Below, piece by piece: positions 45,161-57,329 of a DNA stretch of 64,000 nucleotides. The stretch is from Phragmites australis (lineage: Eukaryota; Streptophyta; Magnoliopsida; Poales; Poaceae): positions 18,967,146 to 19,031,145 of the forward strand of contig NC_084940.1 of the NCBI RefSeq assembly GCF_958298935.1. Direction: 5' to 3'. Numbering within the stretch: position 1 is the first letter of the stretch; each line of letters begins with the position of its first letter. Made by a program: the position numbers and the translations under genes. Under the pieces are notes generated by a model. The model made no database searches. It worked only from the letters and a program-made list of their open reading frames with translations, and was not told where the DNA came from.

Positions 45161-46850
45161 GAAAAGGATTGGAAAATTCTAGTATTGGAATGTTTGAGTT
45201 TGATATTGGTGTTTTGTGCGTGAGAAGCTAAAATTTGGATACGCCCACAACATCTGTGCATATGAATGAAATATTCCCTCTCTTTCTAGTTGAGTAAATC
45301 ACCTAGTTGCTTGGTGTTGTTAATTGCTAGACTGTGTTTTTTGATCAGATAAATATCTGTATTTATGATCAGTATCGATCCTTCTGTTAAGAACAGACAG
45401 GTTAGCATAATACCACTCTTGCATGCATAAATTCTAATCCTGATTGGATTCATGCTTGATTACATGTTGGAGTCTTGTCTTTGTGGCATTCTTGGAGTAA
45501 TGACCTATGATGAAAGCTTAATTTGATGGAGGAAAGCACAAGAATCTATTGATACAGATCTTATTGCCATTCTTAATTTAAATGATCTACTCTAAGTGAG
45601 GACTAATAAAAAGTTCTTGTGCACTTGTTTTGTGGTCCTTCAGAGCTATTTTTCTTTGTCCACTTCTTTTTTTTTTGTCATCCATCACTTGTGTTGCTTA
45701 ATGCCTTTACGTGAGCAACTAAAGTATTTCATATAAGTTTTTGCCACCAGTGGAAATGCTTTTAACTTACAGTAGCACCATGCTTAGGAGAATTCTCCTT
45801 GAAATGTATATGTTCTTCAGTTTTTGGGTTCTCAGCATAATGGCTTTAATCAACAATACGTTACTAATTGCCAATTCATGTTGTAACATAAACTATTATT
45901 TCACTTATGATTGCCATTCGAACCGTAGTATGCTTTTTTTAGAACTCAAATTTCAATATTTCGTAGATTACTGATTACTGTAAAGGCATTTATTTCCTTG
46001 AGATCACTATTGTATGCGCTCCTCTCCTTATGATGAAGTTCATTACATTTTGTATATATGAATCTTGCATTTATTCTCATTAGATTCAGAGTTGGATGTG
46101 CCTCTTTTGTGTTGTATGCTAGATCAAATCATTTAAGCATTGCTCATTCTTGTTTTCGTTGCCTTGGATAGTTCTGAAAATTGCTTCACTTTCCTATGTT
46201 AATTTATATACATTCTTATGTTGTGTCAACCCTGTATTAGATATATTACTGCTTGACACACATGACATATCATTACTAATGTCACTATATCACACAATGC
46301 ATGATCACTTTCTTTCCTTTTTTTTTGATATGGCTCCCTAACATCTGTTAGGTTTTATGCCTACATATTAGTTAGTATAAATTTTATCCAGACCATCAAG
46401 TTTTGAATTAATTAGTTTGTGTTACTTTTATGTGTGCCATATATCGGAGTGGTTTTTGTACGTATTGATATCAATATGAACATGGCCACCAAGACTGTTG
46501 GATCAAAAGCATTCTTCTTAGTCATGCGATCTGTGATGTGTGGTTATGCTCGTAGGACCTATATGATGCTTGATGCTTGCATTATCATGCTGATGCATAT
46601 GTTAAATACTGGATGATTTAACACGTGGTGTTGCTTCGTGGCTATAGCTCATATAAACTTAGTTAATATCTACCTATTAGGATCAGATGTATTAATCAAA
46701 TTATTAGCCAATGATGTTCCTTTAAGGACTTCTTGCGATTTAGCTTATAGAAAATCACAAAGCACCCTTAAATTGATTTACTCATGTATAAAGAGCAATC
46801 TAATACTAGATTTGAATCTTTGTCCTCCAGGACAATAGCAACCTTTTGTT
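45161..46850. other. AT-rich stretch of the CACTA element, probably intronic
   Basis: No protein motif was found on either strand. T-rich tracts and an acceptor-like TTGTCCTCCAG at about 46820-46830 fit an intron between the leader and the Transposase_24-like exon. Confidence 0.45.
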
Positions 46851-47279
46851 AATCTTTTGAGATAAGATGATTTTACATCAAACTTAGCTTTAACTAGTGC
46901 AAAATCTTTTGAGACTTTCATACTCCACTTAGGATTAAACGCTTCCTCTAGACATGTTAAATTTAATTGAACGTTTAAAACACATACATTGATTCATTTT
47001 CTTTCCTCTATTTATGTGAATAATTTTCTACCATTATAACAAGTTCCTAATAAGAATGTGATTTTTTTTTCTAAAAACGTATGAGATAAGATGAACTTGA
47101 ACTGCCTCAGTCTTCTTCTCCTCAACAACAAGAGGGGGTCACTGCTTAAGAAGATGTGGAGGCCACTTCTCATAAACAAATAGAAGAAACTTAGGCGCAA
47201 AAGTGAAAGCGAGGTGGCCAAGGTAAAAATGAAATGCCCATGGGTCACTACACCATAACTCACAGCAATAAGGTACGTG

Positions 47280-47990
47280 TGCCAACACAGCCTCAGCAAG
47301 CTCAGGTAGCATTCCGTAGAGCACGCGCCTCACTTGGAAGGACAAGGGTCGGGATAACCTACCCAAACTGGAAGGCCGTGCTGCAGAGCGACAAAAACTT
47401 TTTGTGAGAATCAATTAAAGCCCAATTTGACTTCCTTGAAGGATGCTCCTTGGAGGACATGGAAAGACAGGCAATAGCTAAGATGGGCAAGGCATGGAAG
47501 AACTTTAAGAGTGAGGTGTATAATACATATGTGAAGCAGGATCTCATCCCTAATAATATATTTTATGGGTACTTGGCAGATCAATAGGCACAGTTTGTGG
47601 CGAGGTGCTAGTCTGAGAAATTTCAGCAGCAGAGTCACGTTAACAAGGCACGCCAGTCACGCAACATGAACCCACATAGGCTCGACACCGATGGGTACGT
47701 GCGCAAGGAGTTGAACTGGGACAAGGAGGGTGAGTAGGTAGCTCAAGAGAACCGCTCCACACCATTCTGATAGATCCTAGAGAGGCAGGCCTAAAACTGA
47801 TTCTGAGGAAGGGTCGTACGCTCAGCTGATGGTTCCATCACCTTTAGGAGGCCACAAACCGAGCAAGTGGATCAAAGGATCCTGCAACTTTCAAAAAAAT
47901 CCACTCGAGGATCATTCTAGCCATCTCAAGAAAAAGACATACTATCCTCGGCTCTGGGGCATAAGTGTTTCCATTCCATGGAAGTTGGGA
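47280..47990 (+). pseudogene. Transposase_24-like protein remnant of the CACTA element
   Basis: Fragments in order: ITYPNWKA near 47350, LEDMERQAIAKMGKAWKNFKSEV-type sequence near 47450-47520 (shown here in part: GKAWKNFKSEVYN), QDLIPNN, then SEKFQQQSHVNKARQSRN and a trailing HRLDTDGYVR near 47610-47700. The KAWxxFKS, NKxxR and HxxGSxSF-like order is that of the plant Transposase_24 family, the partner protein of TNP2 in many grass CACTA elements and a likely binder of subterminal repeats. Stops near 47400, 47585, 47610 and 47738 break it. It ends where Tat sequence begins. Confidence 0.7.
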
Positions 47991-48109
47991 TTCCCTGATG
48001 TTGGTAGCAGTGACGCTGCAAGTCAGTGGTTTAGTCGTGATTTACCAGGACCGATGTTTGGTTCCGAGTAGCTTATTTATCCTTTTCCATCTTCTGTTGT
48101 GCCTCATAG

Positions 48110-49910
48110 CAAGTAATTTTGACATGGGCACCGGAAGATGAGGGGTGCCAGGCCTTTGCTGCGGCCCGTGATGAGGTTGCAACCTTCGTCAGGCCTTAGA
48201 GGAGGCCCAGAAGCAGGTTGAGTCTTCGGAGGGTCATCTTCAGGAGGAGATGGTGCTCCATGAGCATGAGGAGGGTCTCCAGTGGGAGGAGGTTTTGAAG
48301 CGGGAGCATGCGGAGGTTGAGGCACGGAAGACTGCCGAAGACCTTCGGAGGAAAGGGAGTTCGCTGATGCGGCCAATGCGGCTCGAGTGTTGGTGGAAGG
48401 TGATGTTGAGACCCTTCGGGCCATGGTGGGCGAGGTGCGGCGAGAGCTGAAGGAGGCTCAGGCATCGGAGGGAGCACCGCGCTCGGAGTGCCAGCGGTTA
48501 GCTGCACTTGCGTCGGAGGTTGCCTGGATCACCTCCGATGCCCTGAGCGGCCTTGGGGCTAGGTGTCTGCCACTACCTTCCGACTCGGAGGTGTTGGTGA
48601 TGCCGCTCTTCTGGCTTCAGTCTGCCACGAAGGTCATGGTTAGAGCTGTGGAGACATACGCGAGGTCCAGTGCACGCATGGCCACGGTGCTCCAGCTAAT
48701 CCTACTGCACCAAGCAGGGATTGGTCCTCTCAAAGTACTGGAGTAGTAGGTGCCCAAGTCTGTGATCGAGGGTTTTTGGCCCGAGGCACCTCCGGTGGAG
48801 ATTCGCGCGGCTCTGGAGAACTTCCATCATAACTTGTGGGCAAGGCACAGCTAGGGCGTGATGTTGAGCTACATGGCAGGTCAGAGTGATTCTAGGTGCC
48901 CCTGGAGGTCTTCGTCCAGCTTCTTCATCGAGAGGTCCGACCCTTCATCCGGAGCCTACAGGTGCACCGTGGCCCTCTGGAGGCCTCTCACTTCGCATCG
49001 TTGCTCTGTAGGAGCAGTCTTCGTGTGTGGATGCCCCGGAGGTGTAGCTCTGTCGCAGGCTGGCTGTGTTTTGCTTTCTTTATTTCCAAAGGGTCAAAGT
49101 CTTAGTATGTTGACTACCCCCTTCCGCTTTATGTATTTGGGCTTTTTTCTTATCTAAATGGAGTCATGTTTGCCTTCTTGTGGTTCTCCTACATTGTTCT
49201 AGAGTGTTCTTGACTTTGAGGCTAACTAGAGTCCGATTTGTGTGTATAGGTGTGGCGGCCAGAAGCTGGAGGGGGCCTCGCTCGTATCTGGGATGGTGCC
49301 TCTGGTGATGGATCGAGTGTGTCCAGAGCGTCCTGGGCCACTTCGTCTGTCCAACGATGGAGTCGCTTTGTTATGCCCCGTGATTCCGAGGGGTGCGTGG
49401 ATCCGAAGGTGGCCGCCGATGTCTTGGTCAAGGTCGAGCTGGAGGACCCCCTTGTGTCTACCTCAGATGTAGGTTTTGTTGCAAAGGATGACTAGTGTGC
49501 AGCTTGAACAGCCCGAGAGGTTGCCTGTTCACGCTTCTTCCATCGCTTTGTCCTCCCCCGGGACTCTGATGGAAGGGTGCCTTTGGAAATCCTTGAGCCT
49601 ATCCTAGCCGAGGTGAAGGTGGAGGAAGTGCAGGCTGCGGAGTCCCCACCGGAAGAGCAGGAGGAGGTTGAGCTGGATTTCTCAACCTTCTACTCGTATC
49701 CCTTCCCAGCAGATCCTTCATCTTCCCGAGGCCGAGGGGACTCCGCTTTACGCAGTGGTTCCCTCCATGGAGGGGATTCGTGTCGACCCCCTGTGCGCAG
49801 TTACCGAGTTCAATCCTCTAGGTCCCGTGGTATTTCCAGGAGGCATGGCGGTCGAGCGCCCTAGTCCCCCCATAGTGTTATGGGGAGGTGTAACATGTTA
49901 GCAAGTTTTC
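48110..49910 (+). pseudogene. Second, inverted copy of the Tat antisense gene (C-terminal half)
   Basis: The plus strand reads Glu/Arg/Ala-rich, coiled-coil-like sequence (48190-48500), then LSGLGARCLPLPSDSEV and MPLFWLQSATKVMVRAVE (48550-48660), and an acidic tail EVQAAESPPEEQEEVELDF (49625-49685) followed by RSYRVQSSRSRGISRR. The right copy on the minus strand has LGAWCLPLPSNLEVSVMPLF near 58600 and the same SSRSRGISRR tail near 57370. Function unknown; broken by frameshifts. Confidence 0.72.
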
Positions 49911-50189
49911 TAGGCATAGAGTCGATGTACAGCGGTTAGCTGAATGCAAACAGTTTGTATGCCATGTATGAATAAACTTGCGTTGTGTTAGCTTTGTTTT
50001 TTGGTGCTTTTATAATTTATCGCATCAATGCTTTGTTATTGTATCAACATTTTGCATGTGCCCTCTATCCCAGCCCCTTCACATTTTGCGCTTTGTTAGT
50101 GGCCGCGGGGTGCGAGATCCGAGGGTACAGCCTAGCGTTAGGTGTGAACAGGGAAGATACCGTTGGGGTGAGATGATTTCGGCACAGAG

Positions 50190-50526
50190 ACTTTTAGTCT
50201 TCAAGATGCCGGAGGATCAATACTTTGTATGATTCCTTTTTTGCATGGAGGCTAGGCCTTCAAGATGCTGGGGAGGTTACCCCTTCGCCACGTAGGTCAA
50301 CCAGACCTTATAGATGACAAAGGGTCTTATGCCTGTCTGGCACGGAGGCAATGCCTTTAAGATACCAGAGCGGTCTTTGCCTCTCTACCACGTAGGTTAG
50401 CTAGACCTTAAAGATGATGGAGGAATATATGCCTATCTAGCACGGAGGCTTAAGCCTTCAAGATGCTGGAGCGGTCTTTGCCTCTCCGCCACGTAGGTCA
50501 GCTAGGCCTTAAAGATGGCGGAGGGA
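50190..50526. repeat. 46-bp tandem repeats, inverted copy
   Basis: CTTCAAGATGCYGGAG and CCTTAAAGATGGCGGAGG alternate with GCACGGAGGC and CCACGTAGGT. The same units read in the opposite direction at 56610-57030. Confidence 0.85.
50501..50526. repeat. 26-bp perfect repeat, copy 1, left of the truncated 5' LTR
   Basis: It begins GCTAGGCCTTAAAG and ends GATGGCGGAGGGA. It is a natural unit of the 46-bp array here. An identical 26-mer stands at 51130-51155 on the other side of the LTR fragment. Confidence 0.93.
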
Positions 50527-51131
50527 GCTCCCGTCTCTGGGGCTCGGGTAGGCTTCCCAAAGGCTACGGGGTAGCCCATTAGGACCCAAGAAAGATCTGC
50601 CAGGAGAGGAACGCCGGTCATCCTTTGCCTGTAAGGAAGTGATCGGCATTAATTAACTAGGCTAGTGGGTGCCGTCACGGCACCCCAGTACAATGGAGGT
50701 TATCCTGACATCCCTGACATCACGGCGACGGGCCGCAATTGGCGACTGGCTCACCCCTCTGGGTATAGGCAACCCCAACAATTACCATGGTAGATATCTA
50801 TCTCCTATGTAGGGTAAAAAGTTGCTATTTAGAATAAGGCCATGTAACTCGACCTTATCCTAGATATTTTAAACATAGCGGTAACTTGCACGCTAAGCTA
50901 CGCCCAACCCTATAAATAAGGGCCCTTGGCCATCTGAGCAGGAGAACACGCTCAACACAGCACAGAGGAGCATAATCACAAAGTTTTCCTTTGATACTCC
51001 CCTAGCCCAGTCAATATCTTTATGATCAATACATTCGTGGTGTTCCTTCCTCTCAAACTTCGTCTCCAAGCTTGAGTCTCCTCCTTAGAAGAAACTCTCG
51101 TCGTACTTGGTGTGGTAAGACAATTTCTTGC
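50527..51131 (+). mobile_element. 5' LTR of Tat-C, lacking its first 160 bp or so
   Basis: It aligns with 61767-62375 of the 3' LTR, including CCTATAAATAAGG (near 50910) and the AGAAACTCT segment near the 3' end. The first 160 bases (matching 61608-61766), with the terminal TG, are absent and replaced by the inverted antisense-gene block. The terminal CTCCAACA-type end is also replaced, by the 26-bp repeat. No TSD can be recovered on this side. Confidence 0.88.
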
Positions 51132-51155
51132 TAGGCCTTAAAGATGGCGGAGGGA
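51130..51155. repeat. 26-bp perfect repeat, copy 2, replacing the primer-binding site
   Basis: Identical to 50501-50526. It stands exactly where the LTR end and TGGCGCC-type primer-binding site should be; the following leader (CTAAGAGAGGTAGG, 51172-51185) is normal Tat sequence, matching Tat-B near 26100. Confidence 0.9.
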
Positions 51156-51186
51156 TCTCGAACACAGATGTTCTAAGAGAGGTAGG

Positions 51187-52560
51187 ATGCCACCCAAGAA
51201 GAAGACCACCAATGTCGTAGTGATGGTAACTGACCCCCCGTTACACCTGTATGACAGTCCAGGTGACCAAGCGCAGGTCGCTCCAACGATGACCCCCCAA
51301 CCGGGGGAGTCGAGGGCCTTACAACCACCACCAATCCAGCCATGACCACAGCTGTGGCCGGCACTGAGGGACTCCCTACCCCAGAGACCCCACAGCAATA
51401 GCAGCAGCACTGAAAGCACCATTCCCTCCGAGCATCAATCATGCCTAGTGGCACTCCTGACCCGTATGAAGGAACTACAAACGGCCCTACAGGCCCTGCT
51501 ACCCATGATGACCGACGCGGTTTCAATCCAAGCTCTACGGGCCGATAAACCCCTCAACCTCTGGGCCCCGCACATTCGGCGTCTAGAGCCCCAAAGCCAA
51601 CGTCACGAGTATCCCTTGCAAGACTATGACTCTCCCTTGTAGGCCGACCTGCAGAGGATGCCCTTCCCGTAGGGCTTTCGGACCCCAAAGCTATCTAAGT
51701 TTAGGGACGATTCAGACCTTGATGAGTTCGTCCGGTCCTACATCCTCACCATTGAAGCTAACGGGGGCGGACCAGCCACCATAGCTAAATGATTTCCTCT
51801 TGCCTTGGAAGGGGTTGCCATATGCTGGTTTTGGGTACTGGACCCTGGCACTATTCACGCCTGGTCCCAAGTCCGAGACATATTCTGCAGCAACTTCCAA
51901 GACACCTTCATTGAACCAGTAACCTCTGGAAGCCAGTTCAACATCAAACAGGAGTCAGATGAAACACTCCAGGATTACTTCCGAAGGTTCTCACAGACCA
52001 AGGATCAGATTAGGGGCATATCGGACACTTCGGTCATTGATGCCGCGACCCAAGGCCTAGCCGAAGGCCCCCCTGTACAATCGGCTGAACCGACGTCCCA
52101 TACGCATGCTAGAAGTCATCATGAGCAAATTCAAGGAATATGCACATGCAGAGGAGGAAAAACTCCGCCGAAGGCGCTCATGAGCTACCAAGACTTCCCG
52201 GTTCGACCCCGAGAAGTCACCTTCGGAGGCAGGATCATCACACACACCCTCTCCCCCAGCGAAGAGGGTCCCCGAGGAGGCTCATACCTCCGGGTCAAAA
52301 AGGGGGTGACAGTGGAAACGCCGAAACATCAACAATATCAGCCCTAGCCACGGGGCTCCAACCAAAAACCACCCTAGGGGGCGCGGCTGAGGACGCCCCG
52401 GAGGCATCCCGGAGCGAGGCCACGCTACGAGCTGGCTCTCCCGGGGAGGAATACTAGTGCACTCTACACGACGTAGGACGGGGACACAACACCGACAACT
52501 ATCGGACCCTCACTACTTTCCGAGAAGAATACCTCAGTAGGCAGGCAGCCTTCGCTTCAA
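51187..52560 (+). pseudogene. gag of Tat-C
   Basis: The start at 51187 (MPPKKKTT) is followed by a low-complexity part, then the capsid region near 51690-52030 (LSKFRDDSDLDEFVRSY, LEGVAICWFW, WSQVRDIFCSNFQDTF, DETLQDYFRRFSQ), and a zinc-binding remnant RGHNTDNYRTL near 52475 in which the final Cys is Tyr. The capsid protein packages element RNA in the cytoplasm. Stops (51343, 51640, 51670, 51789) and frameshifts break it. Confidence 0.85.
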
Positions 52561-55500
52561 TTGAGGGGGCCACCTAGGAGCGGTCCGAAGATCGTAGGCT
52601 ATCGGCCGGTCGGCAGGTTGATCATCTAGCCTTACAGAACCCTCCGCGGCTGGCCCTACCTTCTCCGCACTGGTCATCCACAAGGCAATACAACAATGAG
52701 GTGGCACAGGGCAAATAGATCATCCTCGCTATAACCGGCAGAGGGAGCTCCAACTGCGCTTTGAAATGGCACCAACGAGACTATGCATGCAGGGTGTACC
52801 ACATTGGAGCTACCAGCATCCATCGACAGGCCCCCAAGTGGACCGACGCCCCCATGACATTCACCATCGACCACTCCGAGGGGGTGAAATTTCTCCACTC
52901 TGACACCCTGGTAATCTCGGCCAACATCGCCGAAGTCGAGGTCTGGAGAGTACTGGTTGACGGAGGTAGCTCGGCAGATCTCCTATTCATACATGCCTTC
53001 GACCAACTCTGAATCCTATGAAGCTAGCTCTCGCTAGGCCATAGACCCCCTCCAGGGGTTCAATGGGGCACCCCTCAATGCCCTAGGCCAGATAGAACTC
53101 CCAATCATCTTCGTCGAAGGCTCCTCAGCAAAGACAGAAGTAGTCACCCTCGACGTTGTGGACGTACCTATGCCTACAACGCCATCCTGGGACGAGGAAC
53201 CCTAAAAAAATTCAGAGCCGTGCCCCATCACAATTACCTCTACTTGAAAATGCCTGGGCCCCAGGTACTGATAGCTGTCCATGGCGACCAAGACCTGGCT
53301 TGGCGCATCGAGTACGTGCACCCTACTCCACTCCCCGGTTGCCACATCCAGGCAATAACCTAGGAGGGCTCCAAGGACCCTCCATCAGCATATCCTGAGC
53401 ACCACGGTCCTTCGAGGCCACAACCAGAGGGAGACATAAAGAGTGTCCCCATACACCTAGACAAACTTGACCGGGCCTTCCAAATAGGGGCAGACCTCAC
53501 CCTCGAGCAGGAATCTCAGCTCCTGGCCATCCTACAAGGTAACCTCAACACATTCGCATGGTCACCACAGGATCGCCCGGGAGTCGACCACCGCATTATC
53601 AAACACTCTCTCCAGGTCGACCCGAAGGCCCGTCCCGTATGCCAGGGGCTTCGCAAACTCTCCCCACAACAGGTAGAGGCCGCAAAGGAGGAGGTCTAGA
53701 AGCTCTTGATGGAGGGTATGTGTATCGATTTCACATCGCTAAACAAGGTGTGCCCTCGGCACCCATACCCCCTTCCCCGCATCAATCAGCTAGTAGATTC
53801 CACCATCGGCTGCGAACTGCTGTGTTTCCTGGACGCCTACTTCAGGTACCACAAGGTGTGGATGGTGATAAAGGATGAGAGCAAGACTAGCTTCGAAATG
53901 CCTTTCGGCGTTTGAAATGCTGGGGCCACCTTCTCTCGCTTAATACACAAGGTACTGCAACAACAACTGGGCTATAATGTTGAAGCCTACGTAGATGATA
54001 TCGTGGTGAAAAGCCAACATGAAACCAACCACAGTGCCAACCTGCAAGAAATGTTTGATAGCCTCGGGCTGCAGGCATACAACTGAACCCAGAGAAATGC
54101 GTCTTCGGCACCAAGGCAGGAAAAATGCTGGGATATCTCATCTCCTGGAGAGGCATCGAGGCCAACCCTGGCAAGATCCTGACCATCGCAGAGATGCCAC
54201 CTCCCACCAATCCAAAAGAAGTACAAAGCTTGGCCGGCCGCCTCGTAGCCTTCAGTCGCCTCCTCGCCAAATCCGCCAAGCATAGCCTCTCCTTCTCCAA
54301 AACGCAGAGGGGCTCTAAACCGTTCAGCTGGACTCTAGAGTGCTAGGCGGCATTCGAGGACCTCAAGACCCACCTTTCCCGTCTTGAGACACTCGCAATG
54401 CCCCTCCCCGACGAAGGGCTACTCCTATACCTGTCTCAAAAGGCCCTATACTATGTCCCGGAGGCCTTAGCCGGGGCCAAGACACGCTATACCAAGCTCA
54501 AAAAAATAGCATACGCTTTGCTGATGGCCACACGCAAACTTTGGCACTACTTGCTTGCCTACGACATCACTGTCCCAACCTCGTACCCACTTGGTGACAT
54601 GTTTCACAATCAGGAGGTGACGGGACGCATCGGCAAATGGACGGTAGAGCTAGCCCCCTTCGTAGTAAAGTTTGTGGCCCGCACCGCAATCAAATCACAA
54701 ATCTTGGCAGATTTTATTGCCGAATGGACTCCGACGCCTGTCGAACCCACCACTACCCCTCCTCAAGACATCTGGACTATCTACACCGATGGAGCATATG
54801 GCTCCATGGGCACCGGAGCTGGCGCACTCCTCATCTCCCCCACAGGCCAGCTGGTCCAGTTCGTTCCTTGCCTAGACTTCAAGACAACTAACAACATAAC
54901 CAAGTACGAAGCTGTCCTCTTAGGCCTCCGAAAAGCCTGAGCATTAGGGGCAGCCAGAGTTATTATCTAGACCGACTCTCAGATCATTGCCAGCCACATC
55001 GACAAATGCTTCCAAGTTCGACATCCGGATCTGGCAAGATACCTCGAAGCCATTCACAAAGCCAAAGCACACTTCCGTGGCATATCAATACGCAACATAC
55101 CACGAATGGACAACGGCCAGGTAGATGCCTTGGCAAAAGCTACACCATGGGCAAAGACCCACCGTTGGGCACCTTCCTCGGACTCTACACCAACTGGCTG
55201 CTACAACTCTTGATGAGACAGCCGTCACCATCCTCCCCATTGAAACCACCAACCGGAGAACTCCCCTCTTATCCTTCCGTAGTGGAACAGAAGAGCCGGA
55301 TGACCTGGTTATGCTCCGCCGTATTCAGCATCGCACCAGGGGCTACCATCTCATAGAAGGTGCCCTTTACAAAACAGGTGTCTGCGCCTCCCTCCGTCGT
55401 TGCATCTCCAGACAAGAAGGGGCCAACCTCATCCGAGAGATACATGAGGGCCTTTGTGGCAACCATTTGGCACCTCGCGCCCTAGCTGGCAAGGCACCTA

Positions 55501-56449
55501 GCCAAGGGCTCTATTGGCCCACAATCATGTCCCATGGGGAAGACTTCGTTCGCACCTGCCAAGGATACCAATGGATGAGACGACGAAGCCACTGGCCCCC
55601 GGCTCCCCTACAGCAAATTGCTCCTGTCTGGCCCCTGGTTCACTGGGGCATGGACCTAATCGGCCCATTACCCCATGCCAAAGGCAACCTTAAGTACGCG
55701 GTGGTAGTATTGGAGTACTTCTACAAATGGACCGAGGCCAAACCCCTCACGACAATCACATCAAAGAATGTCCAGAAATTCTTCTAGAAAAACATAATCT
55801 GCCAGTTTGGCATCCTACGGCAGCTCACAATCAACAAAGGCTCACAATTCGACTCTGGGCCTTTCAAACAATTTTGCGACGACCTCGGCATCAAATTATG
55901 CTTCGCCGCAGTCTGACACCCTCAGTCCAATGCGGCCGTCGAATGGGCCAACGACAACATTCTTTCTAGCTTAAACCGCCGACTTGTCGGCCTGGCTCGG
56001 GGCTTGTGCGTCAGGAACTCCCCAAGGTTTTATGGTCCCTCCACACCACTGTCACGCGAGGCACAGGGTTCTCCCCTTTCCGCCTCCTATATGGCAACGA
56101 AGCCATGACCCCCACCGAGGTCAAGGGAGGCTCGCTACGGATACAACTCCCACAAACTACCAGAGAAAGAGAACTCTCCCTCAATCTCACCGAAGGAAAG
56201 TGGCTCAGTGCCATCCAGAACCACGATCACTACATCCCGAAAACCAAAGCCTGGTATGATCCTAAGGTGGCACCCCAAAGCTTCGAACCCGATGACCTAG
56301 TACTTCGATGTGCCCTTGCTCTGGGGAAACTGCACAACAAATGGGAAGGCCCATACCTGGTCCTCAGGTCTAACAGACCCGGATCCTACCACCTGGCTGA
56401 CACAGAAGGAACCTCCTACCACATAGTTGGAATGCAGAGTCCTGCGTAA
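52561..56449 (+). pseudogene. pol of Tat-C: protease, RT, two RNase H-like regions, integrase
   Basis: Order: protease (VLVDGGSSADLLF, 52949-52987); RT (MCIDFTSLNKVCPRHPYPLPR near 53720, FLDAYFRYH, PFGV, YVDDIVVKS at 53989-54015, LNPEKCVFGTKAGKMLGYL near 54085); RNase H (LYYVPEAL near 54430, TRYTKLKKIAYALL, DITVPTSYP); a second RNase H of the archaeal type (IYTDGAYGSMGTGAGALL at 54779, TDSQIIASHI near 54970, GQVDALAK); integrase (WGMDLIGPLP near 55650, GSQFDSGPF near 55840, LYGNEAMTPTEV near 56085). The doubled RNase H is a known trait of the Tat lineage. Several frameshifts and stops (53025, 53697, 54938, 55785) break it. Confidence 0.9.
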
Positions 56450-56599
56450 ATACTATGTGTAAGGGCCCTCAGGCTCCGCCCTCTCTAAAGGTCCAAAAAA
56501 CAAATAAAACCATATATTACCCACCCACAAATAACCACCTTACCTAGAGGTACACCTCCCAAAAAACACCTACCCCGCAAAAACAAACCCACATAGAGC

Positions 56600-57040
56600 C
56601 TGCTAACACCCTTCGGCATCTTGAAGGCACTGCCTCGGTGCTGAAGGGGTAAGACCCTCTGGTATCTCGAAGGCACTACCTCCGTGCTAAGAAAACTAAA
56701 TTCCTCCGGCATCTTGAAGGCAGTGCCTCCATGCCGGAGAAGTATATCCCTCTGCCATCTTTAAGGACTGACTGACCTACGTGGCGGAGAGGGAAAGACC
56801 GCTCCAGTATCTTGAAGGCTTAAGCCTCCATGCTATATAGGCATTTATCCCTCCGCCATCTTTAAGGTCTAGCTAACCAACGTGGCAGAGAGGCAAAAAC
56901 CGTTCTGGCATCTTGAAGGCATTGCCTCCGTGCCGGACAGGCATAAGACCCTCCGTCATCTTTAAGGCCTGGCTGACCTACGTGATGAAGGGATAACCTC
57001 CCCGGCATCTTGAAGGTCTAGCATCCGTGCCAAAATCATC
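56600..57040. repeat. 46-bp tandem repeats in the Tat-C 3' UTR
   Basis: GGCATCTTGAAGGCA.TGCCTCC and its variant GCCATCTTTAAGG recur at about 56616, 56662, 56709, 56754 and onward, spacing 46-47 bp, to about 57030. These lie just after integrase, as expected for Tat-lineage 3'-UTR repeats, and also appear inverted at 50190-50526. Confidence 0.88.
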
Positions 57041-57329
57041 TCACCCCTACAATATGTTCCCTGCTCACACCTAATGCTACGATGTAACCCTCGATATTGC
57101 ACCCCGCGGCCCCTAACAACCGCAAAGTACGAAGGGGCTGGGATAGGGGGCATAGGCAAAATGTCGATACGGTATCAAAGCATTGATGCGATAAAATTAT
57201 AAAAACAAAACTAACACAATGCAAGTTCATTCATACACGGCATACAAAGAGTCTGCACTCAGCTAACCACTATACATCGAATCTGTGCCTAGCAAACTTG
57301 CTAACCAACTACGCCTGCCCGGAACACTA

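Larger units (their letters stand above)
47990..50526 (+). mobile_element. Inverted copy of the Tat-C antisense-gene and 3'-UTR region
   Basis: This block is the reverse complement of about 56720-59100: for example GAGTAGCTTATTT at 48065, TCTGTTGTGCC near 48093, and the protein fragment MPLFWL near 48600 all have their match on the minus strand on the right. It keeps the antisense-gene order and ends in the 46-bp repeat array. It has no LTR or integrase of its own attached, so it is not a second whole element. The left boundary against the CACTA gene is uncertain by some tens of bases. Confidence 0.82.
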
